Origin: an uncultured Lachnospiraceae bacterium
GTDB lineage: Bacteria > Bacillota > Clostridia > Lachnospirales > Lachnospiraceae
DNA length: 64,000 nt
Assembly: GCA_910579505.1 (NCBI GenBank)
Contig: CAJTTZ010000005.1
Coordinates: forward strand, 124,001-188,000
Reading direction: 5' to 3'
Shown: positions 8,935-16,814 of the stretch, piece by piece
Layout: every line of letters starts with the position of its first letter
Position numbering within the stretch: position 1 is the stretch's first letter
Notes under the pieces: generated by a model
The model's input: only the letters and a program-made list of their open reading frames with translations
Told to the model about the DNA's origin: nothing
Database searches by the model: none
Program-made: the position numbers and the translations under genes

Positions 8935-10293
8935 GTGAAGATCATAATAGCGGGGGACGGCAAAGTAGGCTCTACGCTGACGAGGCAGTTGGTCGCGGAG
9001 GGGCACGACATTACCCTGATCGACGCGAAAGCGGAGGTTCTCGAGGTAAGCGAGGAACGCTATGATATTATGGCGGTGCAGGGAAACTGCGCGTCCATGG
9101 CGACGCTCTCCAGAGCCGGGGTGGAAGAGGCGGAACTGCTGATCGTTATGACAGGGGCGGATGAGGTCAATCTGCTCTGCTGCACGATTGCGCACGGTAT
9201 GAATCCGAATCTTCATACGATAGCGAGAATACGTAATCCGGAATACAAAGATCAGATTTATCAGATGAGGCATCTGTTCGGATTGTCCATGGTGGTCAAT
9301 CCAGAAAGTCAGGCTGCCATCGAGATGGAACGGCTGATCAAGTATCCCGGTTTTTTAAAGAGAGACACCTTTGCCAAGGGCAAGGTGGAAATCGTGGAAT
9401 TAAAGGTCGGGGATGATTCAAAGCTCTGCAATGTGGGACTTTTTGACCTGCCGAACGTGGTGAAGTGCAAGATTCTAGTCTGCGCCGTTTTGAGGGACAG
9501 CAAAGCGATCATCCCTGACGGTAATTTTGTGCTGCAGGCGGGGGACCGGATTTTTGTAACGGCATCTACCAGAGAGTTGACCGTATTCCTCAAAAATATG
9601 GGAATTATCACGCATAAGGCAAAGCGGGTGCTTTTGTGCGGCGGCGGAAGATTAAGTTACTATCTGGCGAAGCTTCTCAACCAGGACGGTATCATGGTGG
9701 AGATTATTGAGCAGGACTATGACAGATGTCTGTCTCTTGCAAATCAGCTGCCGGATGTGACGATCGTGCATGGCGACGCCAGCAATGAGTTTCTTCTGGA
9801 GAGAGAGCGGATCGGAGAATGTGACGCACTTGTCACATTGACCGGCGTGGACGAGATGAACCTGTTTATCTCCCTGATTGGCGGCAATGCGGAGGTGCCT
9901 CAGATTATCACGAAGCTTGGCAGGCTTTCCAATAACCGGATTCTGGATAAGCTGCCTGTGGGCAGCACCATCAGCCCGAAGGAGCTGTGCTGTAACGATA
10001 TTGTGCGGTATGTGCGGGCGATCCGCAACCAGAACGGGGCGGCGCAGGCAGTCAACGTGATCGCGGACGGTCAGGCGGAGGCGATTGAGTTCCTTGTGGA
10101 CGAGAGCACGAAACACTGTGAGGAGCCCTTAAAAAAATTGAAACTCAAGAAAAACATCCGCGTGGCGGGCATTAACAGGCATAACAGTTTTGAGATACCA
10201 AACGGCGACTCCTTCTATCGGAAGGGGGACGCTGTGATTATCGTGACAGGCAGGGATGAGGTCATTTACCAGCTGAACGATATTTTCGCTTGA
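8935..10293 (+). CDS. trkA: Trk potassium uptake regulatory subunit TrkA
   Basis: A 452-residue cytoplasmic gating subunit of the Trk/Ktr potassium channel. It has the duplicated architecture of full-length TrkA: Rossmann RCK-N domain 1 starts at once with AGDGKVGSTL, an RCK-C domain is centred near residue 190, and a second nucleotide-binding fold begins with LLCGGGRLSYYLAKLL near residue 225, followed by a second RCK-C. NAD(H)/ATP binding controls opening of the TrkH pore encoded next. GTG at 8935 follows GGAGGGA at seven bases and matches the family start, where the Rossmann strand begins within the first residues; the longer upstream frame has no ribosome site. Confidence 0.93.
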   Translation: MKIIIAGDGKVGSTLTRQLVAEGHDITLIDAKAEVLEVSEERYDIMAVQGNCASMATLSRAGVEEAELLIVMTGADEVNLLCCTIAHGMNPNLHTIARIRNPEYKDQIYQMRHLFGLSMVVNPESQAAIEMERLIKYPGFLKRDTFAKGKVEIVELKVGDDSKLCNVGLFDLPNVVKCKILVCAVLRDSKAIIPDGNFVLQAGDRIFVTASTRELTVFLKNMGIITHKAKRVLLCGGGRLSYYLAKLLNQDGIMVEIIEQDYDRCLSLANQLPDVTIVHGDASNEFLLERERIGECDALVTLTGVDEMNLFISLIGGNAEVPQIITKLGRLSNNRILDKLPVGSTISPKELCCNDIVRYVRAIRNQNGAAQAVNVIADGQAEAIEFLVDESTKHCEEPLKKLKLKKNIRVAGINRHNSFEIPNGDSFYRKGDAVIIVTGRDEVIYQLNDIFA

Positions 10294-10310
10294 TAGCGTG
10301 TCCATAAATC

Positions 10311-10324
10311 GGACATTCTCCGCA
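10311..10324 (+). repeat. Small CATTCT-loop hairpin, copy 2
   Basis: CGG and CCG flank ACATTCT in the 54-base gap between trkA and trkH. It matches the elements at 2855-2872 and 33131-33146. Confidence 0.4.
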
Positions 10325-10347
10325 TTGATCGGATTAGGGTGAGTCGT

Positions 10348-11802
10348 ATGAATTATAGAATGATGGGAAAATTTATAAGCCGGATTCTCATGGTGGAGGC
10401 GATCTTTATGATTCCGGCGCTGCTGATCAGTGTTTTTCACGAGGAGGAGGCGGCGGTGTCCGGCTTTTTGACCGGCATGGTCATTACGGTGGCGACGTCA
10501 TCGCTGCTGTATCTGATCTGCAGGAAGGCAAAAAAGGGTTTTTACGCGAGGGAGGGACTGGTCTGTGTCGGCGCGAGCTGGGTTGTGATGAGTCTTCTCG
10601 GCTGTCTGCCGTTCTATTTTTCGAGAGAGATTCCGAGCTTTGTGGATGCGCTTTTTGAGACGGTTTCCGGCTTTACCACGACAGGGGCTTCCATCCTGCC
10701 GGAGGTGGAGCCGCTGTCCATGGGGAATCTCTATTGGCGCAGCTTTACGCACTGGCTGGGCGGCATGGGCGTGCTTGTGTTTGTTCTGGCGATTGGCAGG
10801 GGACGGGAGAAAAGCGACGGCTACACGATGCATCTTCTTCGGGCGGAAAGCCCCGGTCCCAAGGTGGAGAAGCTTGTGCCTAAGATGAAGGATTCCGCAA
10901 AGATCCTGTATTTTATCTACGTTTTTCTGACCATTTTGAATGTGATTTTTCTTTTGATCGGCGGCATGCCGCTGTTTGATTCGCTCTGTACGGCGTTCGG
11001 GACGGCGGGAACGGGCGGTTTTGGCATTAAGAATGACAGCATTGCCGGGTACAGTCCCTATCTGCAGAATGTGTGTACCGTATTTATGCTGCTGTTCGGC
11101 GTGAATTTCAGCTGCTATTATATGCTGGCGATCCGCCAGGTAAAGAATGTGTTTCAGGATGAGGAGCTGCGCTTTTATCTGGGTACGGCGCTGGCGAGTG
11201 TTGCGCTGATTGCATGGAATGTCCGGGGGCTTTACGGAACAGTCGGGGAGACTGTCCGCCATGCGGCGTTTCAGGTTGCAAGTATTATGACGACCACCGG
11301 TTTTGCGACCACGGATTTTGACTTGTGGCCGAGTTTTTCCAGGGCGATTCTTCTGGGGCTTATGATCGTGGGCGCCTGTGCGGGAAGTACCGGCGGCGGC
11401 TTTAAGTGCGGACGGACGCTGCTTCTGATCAAAAGCCTGCGCCGCAACGTGCGGCAGATCCTTCATCCGCAGAAGGTACAGGTGGTGCGTGTGAACGGGC
11501 AGATGGTGACGGAGAAGGTGCTTGACAATACGAACGCATATCTGGCAGCTTACGCCTTTATTATCGTATTCAGCTTTATCGTGATTTCCATAGACGGATT
11601 TTCGCCGATGACGAATTTTTCGGCGGTGCTGGCATGCTTTAACAATATCGGCCCGGGGCTTGAGGGTGTGGGGCCTACATGCAACTTCGGGGATTACGGG
11701 CTTTTGTCCAAGTCGCTCCTCATTGTGGACATGCTGGCGGGGCGTCTGGAGATTTTCCCGATACTGATTCTGTTTTCGAGAAGTACATGGAGCGGAAGAT
11801 AG
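10348..11802 (+). CDS. trkH: Trk potassium channel/transporter TrkH
   Basis: A 484-residue membrane pore protein that takes up potassium. The fourfold pore repeats are visible: SGFTTTGAS near residue 110, FGTAGTGGFG near 220, MTTTGFAT near 315 and FNNIGPGLEGVGP near 435, each holding the selectivity-filter Gly. The C-terminus ends in the usual amphipathic LEIFPILILFSRSTW. It pairs with trkA upstream and both should be co-transcribed from the promoter at 8835. ATG at 10348 after AGGGTGAG is preferred to the in-frame GTG at 10339. Confidence 0.92.
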   Translation: MNYRMMGKFISRILMVEAIFMIPALLISVFHEEEAAVSGFLTGMVITVATSSLLYLICRKAKKGFYAREGLVCVGASWVVMSLLGCLPFYFSREIPSFVDALFETVSGFTTTGASILPEVEPLSMGNLYWRSFTHWLGGMGVLVFVLAIGRGREKSDGYTMHLLRAESPGPKVEKLVPKMKDSAKILYFIYVFLTILNVIFLLIGGMPLFDSLCTAFGTAGTGGFGIKNDSIAGYSPYLQNVCTVFMLLFGVNFSCYYMLAIRQVKNVFQDEELRFYLGTALASVALIAWNVRGLYGTVGETVRHAAFQVASIMTTTGFATTDFDLWPSFSRAILLGLMIVGACAGSTGGGFKCGRTLLLIKSLRRNVRQILHPQKVQVVRVNGQMVTEKVLDNTNAYLAAYAFIIVFSFIVISIDGFSPMTNFSAVLACFNNIGPGLEGVGPTCNFGDYGLLSKSLLIVDMLAGRLEIFPILILFSRSTWSGR

Positions 11803-11812
11803 GACAGAAATA

Positions 11813-11829
11813 GGGGCATTCTCTGCGTA
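11813..11829 (+). repeat. Degenerate CATTCT motif, copy 4
   Basis: GGGGCATTCTCTGCGTA follows the trkH stop and keeps the CATTCT core, but its flanks no longer pair. The same 85-base gap between convergent trkH and ybaK also has GCCTGC (11849-11854) facing GCAGGC (11883-11888), which may act as a weak bidirectional terminator. Confidence 0.3.
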
Positions 11830-11887
11830 GCGTAAGGCATGGGGGTTTGCCTGCAGGGGCAGATGTATGCCTGAGACAGGGGGCAGG

Positions 11888-12370
11888 CTACGGGACGGAA
11901 ATGTCTGCCAGTTTGAAGTTTATGATTTTCTGCAGTTCCGGCAGACCCATTTCAATCTGCAGCCCGATTTTGCCGCCGCTGAAAAAGATTTTGTCAAAGT
12001 TTTCCGCGCTTGTGTCAATGACGGTCGGGAAGAACTTTTTCATGCCGACAGGCGAGCAGCCGCCGTGGATGTAGCCTGTGAGCGGCAGCAGCTCCTTTGC
12101 CTTTATCATGTCGATGCTCTTTTCGTTCACCGCTTTCGCGGCTTTTTTCAGATCCAGTTCCCGGCTGACCGGGACAAGAAAGACATAGTGGGCGGCGGAT
12201 TTGCCGACGGTGACAAGCGTTTTAAAGACGCGGTCGGGATTTTCGTGCAAATAATCCGCGACTTCCATGCCGTTTACGGCGTCAGACTGTGAATAGTCGT
12301 GCACCGCAAACTGCAGCTTTTTCTGTTCCAGAAGCCGGATGGCGTTTGTTTTTTCTTCTCTGCTTTTCAT
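11888..12370 (-). CDS. ybaK: Cys-tRNA(Pro)/Cys-tRNA(Cys) deacylase, YbaK/EbsC family
   Basis: A 160-residue trans-editing enzyme of the YbaK branch. It hydrolyses mischarged Cys-tRNA(Pro) in the cytoplasm. Family features: an early helix followed by a YS/D-rich strand, DRVFKTLVTVGK, the central FLVPVSRELDLKKAAKA, then KELLPLTGYIHGGCSPVGMKK with the conserved Gly-Cys-Ser-Pro segment, and FFSGGKIGLQIEM near the end. The size fits YbaK. ATG at 12370 has GGAG eight bases upstream; the GTG at 12379 would overlap that site. The gene converges on trkH and appears monocistronic. Confidence 0.88.
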   Translation of the reverse strand: MKSREEKTNAIRLLEQKKLQFAVHDYSQSDAVNGMEVADYLHENPDRVFKTLVTVGKSAAHYVFLVPVSRELDLKKAAKAVNEKSIDMIKAKELLPLTGYIHGGCSPVGMKKFFPTVIDTSAENFDKIFFSGGKIGLQIEMGLPELQKIINFKLADISVP

Positions 12371-12516
12371 TTTTTCCACTCCGAGGCGCTTTATGCTGGG
12401 AAGCGAGGGAAATTTGGCGCTTTTTGCAGGAATACGCCCATTCTTCCGCTATCCGTTTTTAGAGAGTATAGCATAAATTCTTCACAGCCACAATGATACG
12501 GAAGACGTTTTGCTTA

Positions 12517-12559
12517 TTGAGAGATTATTCTGATTGTGGTACACTGTTAAGAGAACAGT
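12517..12559 (+). promoter_or_regulatory. Promoter with overlapping dyad upstream of small DUF6465-like gene
   Basis: TTGAGA (12517-12522), a 17-base spacer and TACACT (12540-12545). The dyad ACTGTT-AAGAG-AACAGT (12543-12559) overlaps the -10 box and start site, which is where a repressor would bind. No regulator can be named. Confidence 0.55.
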
Positions 12560-12616
12560 ACAGTTATCACGCTTTAGGGGAAAGCGGGAGTGCCAATTCA
12601 GAAAGGGGAGCGCACA

Positions 12617-12868
12617 ATGGAAAACACAAAAGCAGACATACAGACAAATGTAGAGGACAGGAAAGAAATTGACACGGAAGTCATATTACAGTACCGTGAT
12701 TATGAGGTTAACATGGATGATGTGACCGAACGGGTCAAGGCTCATTACATAGCAAAGGGCTTTAAGGCGGACTCTATTGAAAACATGCAGATCTATGTAA
12801 AGCCCGAGGATTTCACGGCTTACTATGTCATCAACGACGGCGTGGTGGGAAAGGTGAATCTTTTCTAA
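12617..12868 (+). CDS. Small acidic protein, DUF6465-like
   Basis: An 83-residue soluble protein. The first 25 residues are polar and probably disordered. The rest forms a compact pattern (TEVILQYRDYEVNMDDVTERVKAHY, then YVKPEDFTAYYVINDG) with a C-terminal VGKVNLF that is typical of DUF6465-type proteins in Clostridia. Function is unknown. AAAGGGGAG precedes the ATG. It is monocistronic, with its own promoter and a dyad overlapping the -10. The family name is recalled from sequence style and is moderately sure. Confidence 0.65.
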   Translation: MENTKADIQTNVEDRKEIDTEVILQYRDYEVNMDDVTERVKAHYIAKGFKADSIENMQIYVKPEDFTAYYVINDGVVGKVNLF

Positions 12869-12909
12869 ATGTCCATGCGGACGGCGTCATGCCGCTTTCG
12901 CCTTTTTTG

Positions 12910-13221
12910 CTAAAAGACGGGCAGCAGCTCCACCAGAAACGCGACGGCACAGCAGAGCACGGCGACTTGAAAAAGGCTGCAGCCCTTCCACGCGAGAATG
13001 ATGCCTGCGATCAGGGCACAGAGCCCGGCTGCCGGCACTTGCGTAGCTTCCATGATGGCGGGAAATGTCATAACGGCAAGTGTCGCGTAAGGCACATAGA
13101 AGAGGAACGAACGCAGATATTTGTTGGTGATTTCCTTGCGGATCAGTACCAGGGGCGCCATGCGGATCAGATAGGAGACCGCCGCCATCACCAAAAGATA
13201 AATCCATATATTATGCTCCAT
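12910..13221 (-). CDS. azlD: Branched-chain amino acid exporter small subunit AzlD
   Basis: A 103-residue membrane protein with about four hydrophobic helices, containing the AzlD hallmark VSYLIRMAPLVLIRKEI near the start and a C-terminal VAFLVELLPVF. AzlD works with AzlC to export branched-chain amino acids or azaleucine. It begins two bases after the azlC stop, so the pair is translationally coupled. Length is normal for the family. Confidence 0.88.
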   Translation of the reverse strand: MEHNIWIYLLVMAAVSYLIRMAPLVLIRKEITNKYLRSFLFYVPYATLAVMTFPAIMEATQVPAAGLCALIAGIILAWKGCSLFQVAVLCCAVAFLVELLPVF

Positions 13222-13223
13222 TT

Positions 13224-14000
13224 CTAATGTACCTCCTCATTTTCTTTTTTGTCATGTGAATCGAGTGCCTGCGCACTCGATTTTTTGTCGGAATTAACTG
13301 TGTCAGTCGGAAACAGGACTGCCGCAAAAAGGGCAAGCGCAACGGTGAGTGCGATTGTCTTTATCCCGGTGGACACACCGTCAAACAGAGGCAGGCGGTT
13401 TGCGAGAAAACTCGCCGCAAAACCGACAGCCACTACCCCGGCGATCACCCGGCTTTTTCTGGCAGGCGGGATGATGATTGCCAAAAACATACCGTAGAGC
13501 CCTACGCTCAAGGCGCTGACCACTCTGGTCGGCAGCACATTTCCCATAATGACACCGAAAAAGGTACCGAGAGCCCATCCGGGAATCGCCACCACGATGG
13601 CGCCGTAGGCGTACCATGGATTCAGATAACCCGGCTGTGCCACGCAGATACCGAAGATTTCGTCGGTCACGTCGTAGGCGATCAGCATCCTGTGGCGCAG
13701 ATGTGTGTCCGGCTTCAGCTTCTGGCTGAGGGCGCAGGACATGAGAAGGTATCGGGCATTGACCACTAAGGTCATCACAGCCATTTCCAGATAACCGCTG
13801 CCCGCCGCGATCAGTGCGAATCCGGCATATTCTCCGGCGGACGCGTTGTTCAGTGCACTCGCAATGAGCGCCTGTATGGAGGAGAGCCCCGCGTTTCTGG
13901 CTGCGATGCCAAGCGTGAACGCCACCGCAAAATACCCGAGCGCGATGGGGCTGCCGTCCCGCATCCCGTGCCGGAAGCAGATTTTATTTTCTGTAGTCAT
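13224..14000 (-). CDS. azlC: Branched-chain amino acid exporter large subunit AzlC
   Basis: A 258-residue membrane permease. The signature GYFAVAFTLGIAARNAG near residue 22 and the block YLLMSCALSQKL are typical of AzlC, and six to seven hydrophobic helices follow. The start lies after AAGGAG on the reverse strand. The last 25 residues form a charged tail (SDKKSSAQ...KKENEEVH). The DNA coding this tail contains a perfect 10-base-arm palindrome whose close relative lies upstream of the gene, so the tail may have been extended by a repeat insertion. Exported with AzlD. Confidence 0.88.
   Translation of the reverse strand: MTTENKICFRHGMRDGSPIALGYFAVAFTLGIAARNAGLSSIQALIASALNNASAGEYAGFALIAAGSGYLEMAVMTLVVNARYLLMSCALSQKLKPDTHLRHRMLIAYDVTDEIFGICVAQPGYLNPWYAYGAIVVAIPGWALGTFFGVIMGNVLPTRVVSALSVGLYGMFLAIIIPPARKSRVIAGVVAVGFAASFLANRLPLFDGVSTGIKTIALTVALALFAAVLFPTDTVNSDKKSSAQALDSHDKKENEEVH
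13259..13282. repeat. Palindrome within the 3' end of azlC
   Basis: AATCGAGTGC and GCACTCGATT surround a CTGC loop, and TTTT follows on the plus strand. A near-identical palindrome is at 14061-14083, so the two flank azlC. Confidence 0.7.
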
Positions 14001-14060
14001 GGTGATCGAAAACTCCTTCGTTTATCATCCTATAGCAAATGAGATGGTTTCATTTTATGG

Positions 14061-14083
14061 AATCGAGCGCCGCGCGCTCGATT
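14061..14083. repeat. Palindrome upstream of azlC
   Basis: AATCGAGCGC and GCGCTCGATT surround CGC. This matches the palindrome at 13259-13282 except at one base per arm. It lies in the 276-base divergent region between azlC and the GntR gene; the GntR promoter at 14199 is the only other recognised element there. Confidence 0.7.
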
Positions 14084-14198
14084 TAGTATATCACCAGCGT
14101 GGAGAGAACGCAATATGGGGCGGATTTCCAAAGCGGAAACAGCGGCTGGAAACATGTCTTATGGAAGAAAGTGGAGAGGTAATTTGTGGTTTCGGGGA

Positions 14199-14246
14199 TT
14201 GACAGGAAAGAAAAGTGTGTTATAATGTACTTATTCAATAAGTACA
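14199..14246 (+). promoter_or_regulatory. Promoter and GntR (YtrA-type) operator
   Basis: TTGACA (14199-14204), a 16-base spacer and TATAAT (14221-14226). A perfect palindrome starts at the last base of the -10: arms TGTACTTATT and AATAAGTACA around a central C (14226-14246). A GntR dimer bound there would block the promoter, so autorepression of the operon is the simplest reading. Confidence 0.8.
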
Positions 14247-14276
14247 TTAAGTACACTTTGGCGAGAGGAGGAAAGC

Positions 14277-14654
14277 GTGGAGATCATTATCAGCAACAAT
14301 GCCAATAAACCGATTTATGAGCAGATCACGTCGCAGATTAAGGCAATGATAATGAGCGGGGAACTGCAGCCGGGGGAATCCATTCCTTCCATGCGCGCTC
14401 TGGCAAAGTCCATTCATGTCAGCGTCATCACGGTGCAGAAGGCTTACGAGGATCTGCAGCGGGACGGATTTATCGACACAGCGGTGGGCAGGGGCAGTTT
14501 TGTCGCGGCGCAGAACAGGGAATTATATCAGGAGGAGCAGCAGCGGATTGCGGAAGAACATCTGCAGGCGGCGGCGGAGATTGGCAGGATGAACAACATT
14601 CCGTTAGAGAGGCTGACGAAAATACTTGCTTTATTTTATGAAGACACGGAGTGA
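14277..14654 (+). CDS. GntR-family regulator, YtrA subfamily
   Basis: A 125-residue DNA-binding repressor with an N-terminal winged helix (IYEQITSQIKAMIMSGELQPGESIPSMR, then VSVITVQKAYEDLQRDGFI) and only a short C-terminal dimerisation helix, which defines the YtrA subfamily. Such proteins usually control an adjacent ABC exporter, as here. It has a GTG start with AGAGGAGGAAA upstream. A perfect 21-base operator-like palindrome lies at its own promoter. Confidence 0.9.
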   Translation: MEIIISNNANKPIYEQITSQIKAMIMSGELQPGESIPSMRALAKSIHVSVITVQKAYEDLQRDGFIDTAVGRGSFVAAQNRELYQEEQQRIAEEHLQAAAEIGRMNNIPLERLTKILALFYEDTE

Positions 14655-14685
14655 GGGGAACCTATATAGGGAAAGGAAAGAGCAT

Positions 14686-15552
14686 ATGGAAAATATATTA
14701 GAACTGCAGAAGGTTACCAAGTCGTACCCGAAATCGGATTTTACGCTGGATGAGATTACGTTCTCCCTGCCTTACGGGTCGATTCTCGGGTTTGTTGGGG
14801 AAAACGGCGCCGGCAAGACGACGACCATCAACTGTATTTTAAATACGGCAGCAAAGGACGGCGGCACGGTTAAGCTGTTCGGTAAGGAAATGGGCGACGG
14901 GGATACCGATATCAGGGAGAAGATCGGCGTGGTATACGACGGGGATAATTTCCCGGGTTTCTGGACGGCAAAACAGCTGTCGAAGGTGATGGAGGGGCTT
15001 TTTCAGAACTGGGATGAGGCGCTGTTCCAGAAATATCTGGAGGAATTTCAACTGCCGCCGAAACAGAAAATCAGACACTATTCCAAGGGGATGACCATGA
15101 AGCTGGCGATAGCCGCCGCGCTCTCGCACCACCCGGAGCTTCTGATTCTGGATGAGGCGACGAGCGGCCTTGACCCGGTGATGCGGGATGACATGCTGGA
15201 CGTTTTTCTGGAATTTGTGCAGGAGGAAAACCATGCCATCCTTTTATCGTCCCATATCACGAGCGATCTGGAAAAGGTGGCGGATTATATCGCGTTTATC
15301 CACGGCGGCAGGGTGATTTTGACGGCGGCGAAGGACGAGCTGATTTATCAGTACGCGGTGCTTCGCTGTAAGGAGAGCCAGTTTCTGACGCTTGACAAAG
15401 AGGATATTCTGGCATACCGAAAGCGGGATATGCAGATTGATGTGCTGGTGGCGGACGGCAGTAAGGCGAGACAGAAATATAAAGAGGTGGTGGCGGACCA
15501 CGCTTCGGTGGACGAGATCATGCTGCTGTTAGTGAAAGGAGAGAGAGTATGA
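14686..15552 (+). CDS. ABC transporter ATP-binding protein
   Basis: A 288-residue ATPase of the YtrB/BcrA type. It shows Walker A GENGAGKTT near residue 40, a signature motif degenerated to YSKGMTMK, Walker B LLILDEATSGLDP and the H-loop ILLSSHIT. The C-terminal 70 residues beyond the core are typical of drug/lipid exporters of this group. ATG at 14686 follows GAAAGGAAAG. The gene overlaps the permease start by four bases (ATGA). The substrate is unknown; cell-envelope antibiotic or lipid export is usual for this layout. Confidence 0.9.
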   Translation: MENILELQKVTKSYPKSDFTLDEITFSLPYGSILGFVGENGAGKTTTINCILNTAAKDGGTVKLFGKEMGDGDTDIREKIGVVYDGDNFPGFWTAKQLSKVMEGLFQNWDEALFQKYLEEFQLPPKQKIRHYSKGMTMKLAIAAALSHHPELLILDEATSGLDPVMRDDMLDVFLEFVQEENHAILLSSHITSDLEKVADYIAFIHGGRVILTAAKDELIYQYAVLRCKESQFLTLDKEDILAYRKRDMQIDVLVADGSKARQKYKEVVADHASVDEIMLLLVKGERV

Positions 15553-16205
15553 GAGGGCTTTTGCGAAATAATTTTTATGCTACGCTTGCGGGTGCGAAGG
15601 CGTTTGTGGGGATTGCTGTTTTGCTGGGGATTTTTGTAGTCGCCATGGATAACGTCATTCCAACGCTTCTCATCAGCTATGCGCTTCTGGTAATGATTGG
15701 ATTTTCCCTCAATTCGATAGCCAGTATCAGAAAGGAGAGCGCCACGAAATGGGCGAAATATAAGATGACTGCCCCGGTCAAAAGGGCGGATATCGTGAAG
15801 AGCTTTTTTGTCAGCCAGCTTTTGTGGCTTTTCGTGGGAACCGGGTTTGCCGCCACAGCAGTCGCTTCGTCTGTCGCGCTGCACGGCTTTCCCTTTGACA
15901 GGAATACGGATCTCTTTATGCTGTTTGTGGTGGGAATCGGGATCAGCCTTTTTATGGGCGCGTTTTTTATCCCGCTCTATTTTCTGGGCGGGGAGGAGCG
16001 CAGCGAAGTGATTCTGGTGGTAAGCCTGCTCGGCGGAACTGGTATGCTTATGGGTCTGACCGCTTTGGTCAATAAGATGTATCCGGGAGAAATGACGCCC
16101 CGTCAGATCATTTTGAGCGGCATTTTTATGATAGCATGCGGCGCGGCGGCGTTCGCATTGTCCTGCCCGGTCGCGACGGGGGTGTTTCGGAGGAAGGAAT
16201 ACTGA
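15549..16205 (+). CDS. ABC-2 type membrane permease
   Basis: A 218-residue integral membrane protein with six hydrophobic segments; the first, GAKAFVGIAVLLGIFVVAMD, begins near residue 14. It lacks the EAA loop of importers, which fits ABC-2 type exporters. Start and stop overlap the ATPase gene, and the unit ends at a strong terminator (16273-16308), making a three-gene regulator-ATPase-permease operon. Confidence 0.82.
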   Translation: MRGLLRNNFYATLAGAKAFVGIAVLLGIFVVAMDNVIPTLLISYALLVMIGFSLNSIASIRKESATKWAKYKMTAPVKRADIVKSFFVSQLLWLFVGTGFAATAVASSVALHGFPFDRNTDLFMLFVVGIGISLFMGAFFIPLYFLGGEERSEVILVVSLLGGTGMLMGLTALVNKMYPGEMTPRQIILSGIFMIACGAAAFALSCPVATGVFRRKEY

Positions 16206-16272
16206 TAGGGTAAATGGGTTTTCCGCCAAAAAACAGAAAAGGTATGTTTTCATAAGAGAAGACGGAAATAGG

Positions 16273-16308
16273 GAACCGTTGCGAGTTGAAAAGCGCGGTT
16301 CTTTTTTT
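16273..16308 (+). terminator. Intrinsic terminator of the GntR-ABC operon
   Basis: GAACCG (16273-16278) pairs with CGGTTC (16296-16301). Seven T residues follow. Confidence 0.82.
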
Positions 16309-16319
16309 GAAAATAGTTG

Positions 16320-16383
16320 TTGACAAACAATATTATATGTCATATAGTATGTGTAGAAACAATATTATACGACATATAATATT
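16320..16383 (+). promoter_or_regulatory. Promoter with tandem PadR operators
   Basis: TTGACA (16320-16325), a 17-base spacer and TATAGT (16343-16348). Two dyads of the same design occur: an imperfect AATATTATA-N5-TATAGTATG (16329-16351) covering the -10, and a perfect AATATTATA-N5-TATAATATT (16361-16383) in the leader. Both contain the ATGT/ACAT-like core known for PadR sites. Centre-to-centre spacing is 32 bases, about three helical turns. Confidence 0.78.
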
Positions 16384-16487
16384 GCATATCTAAATAATAT
16401 TATAGAACAACAGAGGTGATTGAAGGGAGGATAACTCCAAGAGCGATGACAATGAAATGTGTAAAAAGGAAGAAAGGAGTCATTTAC

Positions 16488-16814
16488 ATGGTTTTTAACA
16501 CAGGTGCGGCATTGCTGGACGCCATCGTGCTGGCTGTTGTGTCCCATGAGCAGGAAGGAACCTATGGCTACAAGATCACGCAGGAAGTGCGGCTGGTCAT
16601 AGAGATTTCCGAGTCTACGCTGTATCCGGTCCTGCGGCGACTGCAGAAGGATGAATGCCTGCAGATTTACGATATGGAATGTGCGGGAAGGAACAGGCGG
16701 TATTACAGGATTACGGAGAAGGGAAGGGCGCAGCTCAATCTGTACATCAGCGAATGGTATCGGTATTCTGCCAAATTGAACAGTATTTTTGAGGGAGGAC
16801 TTAAGAATGAATAG
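16488..16814 (+). CDS. PadR-family transcriptional regulator
   Basis: A 108-residue winged-helix repressor of the short PadR subfamily 2. It contains LDAIVLAVVSHEQEGTYGYKITQEV, the recognition segment ISESTLYPVLRRLQKDECL, and the wing GRNRRYYRITEKGRAQL. ATG at 16488 with AAAGGAGT upstream is chosen; the longer frame lacks a ribosome site. It overlaps the next gene by eight bases. Tandem dyads in its promoter indicate autoregulation. The PadR-HAAS-DUF4097 arrangement is a recurrent envelope-stress module in Firmicutes. Confidence 0.9.
   Translation: MVFNTGAALLDAIVLAVVSHEQEGTYGYKITQEVRLVIEISESTLYPVLRRLQKDECLQIYDMECAGRNRRYYRITEKGRAQLNLYISEWYRYSAKLNSIFEGGLKNE

Noticed and set aside
13846..14202. 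Plus-strand frame between azlC and the GntR gene
   Set aside because: It has no ribosome site, runs through the palindrome and into the GntR promoter, and resembles no protein family.
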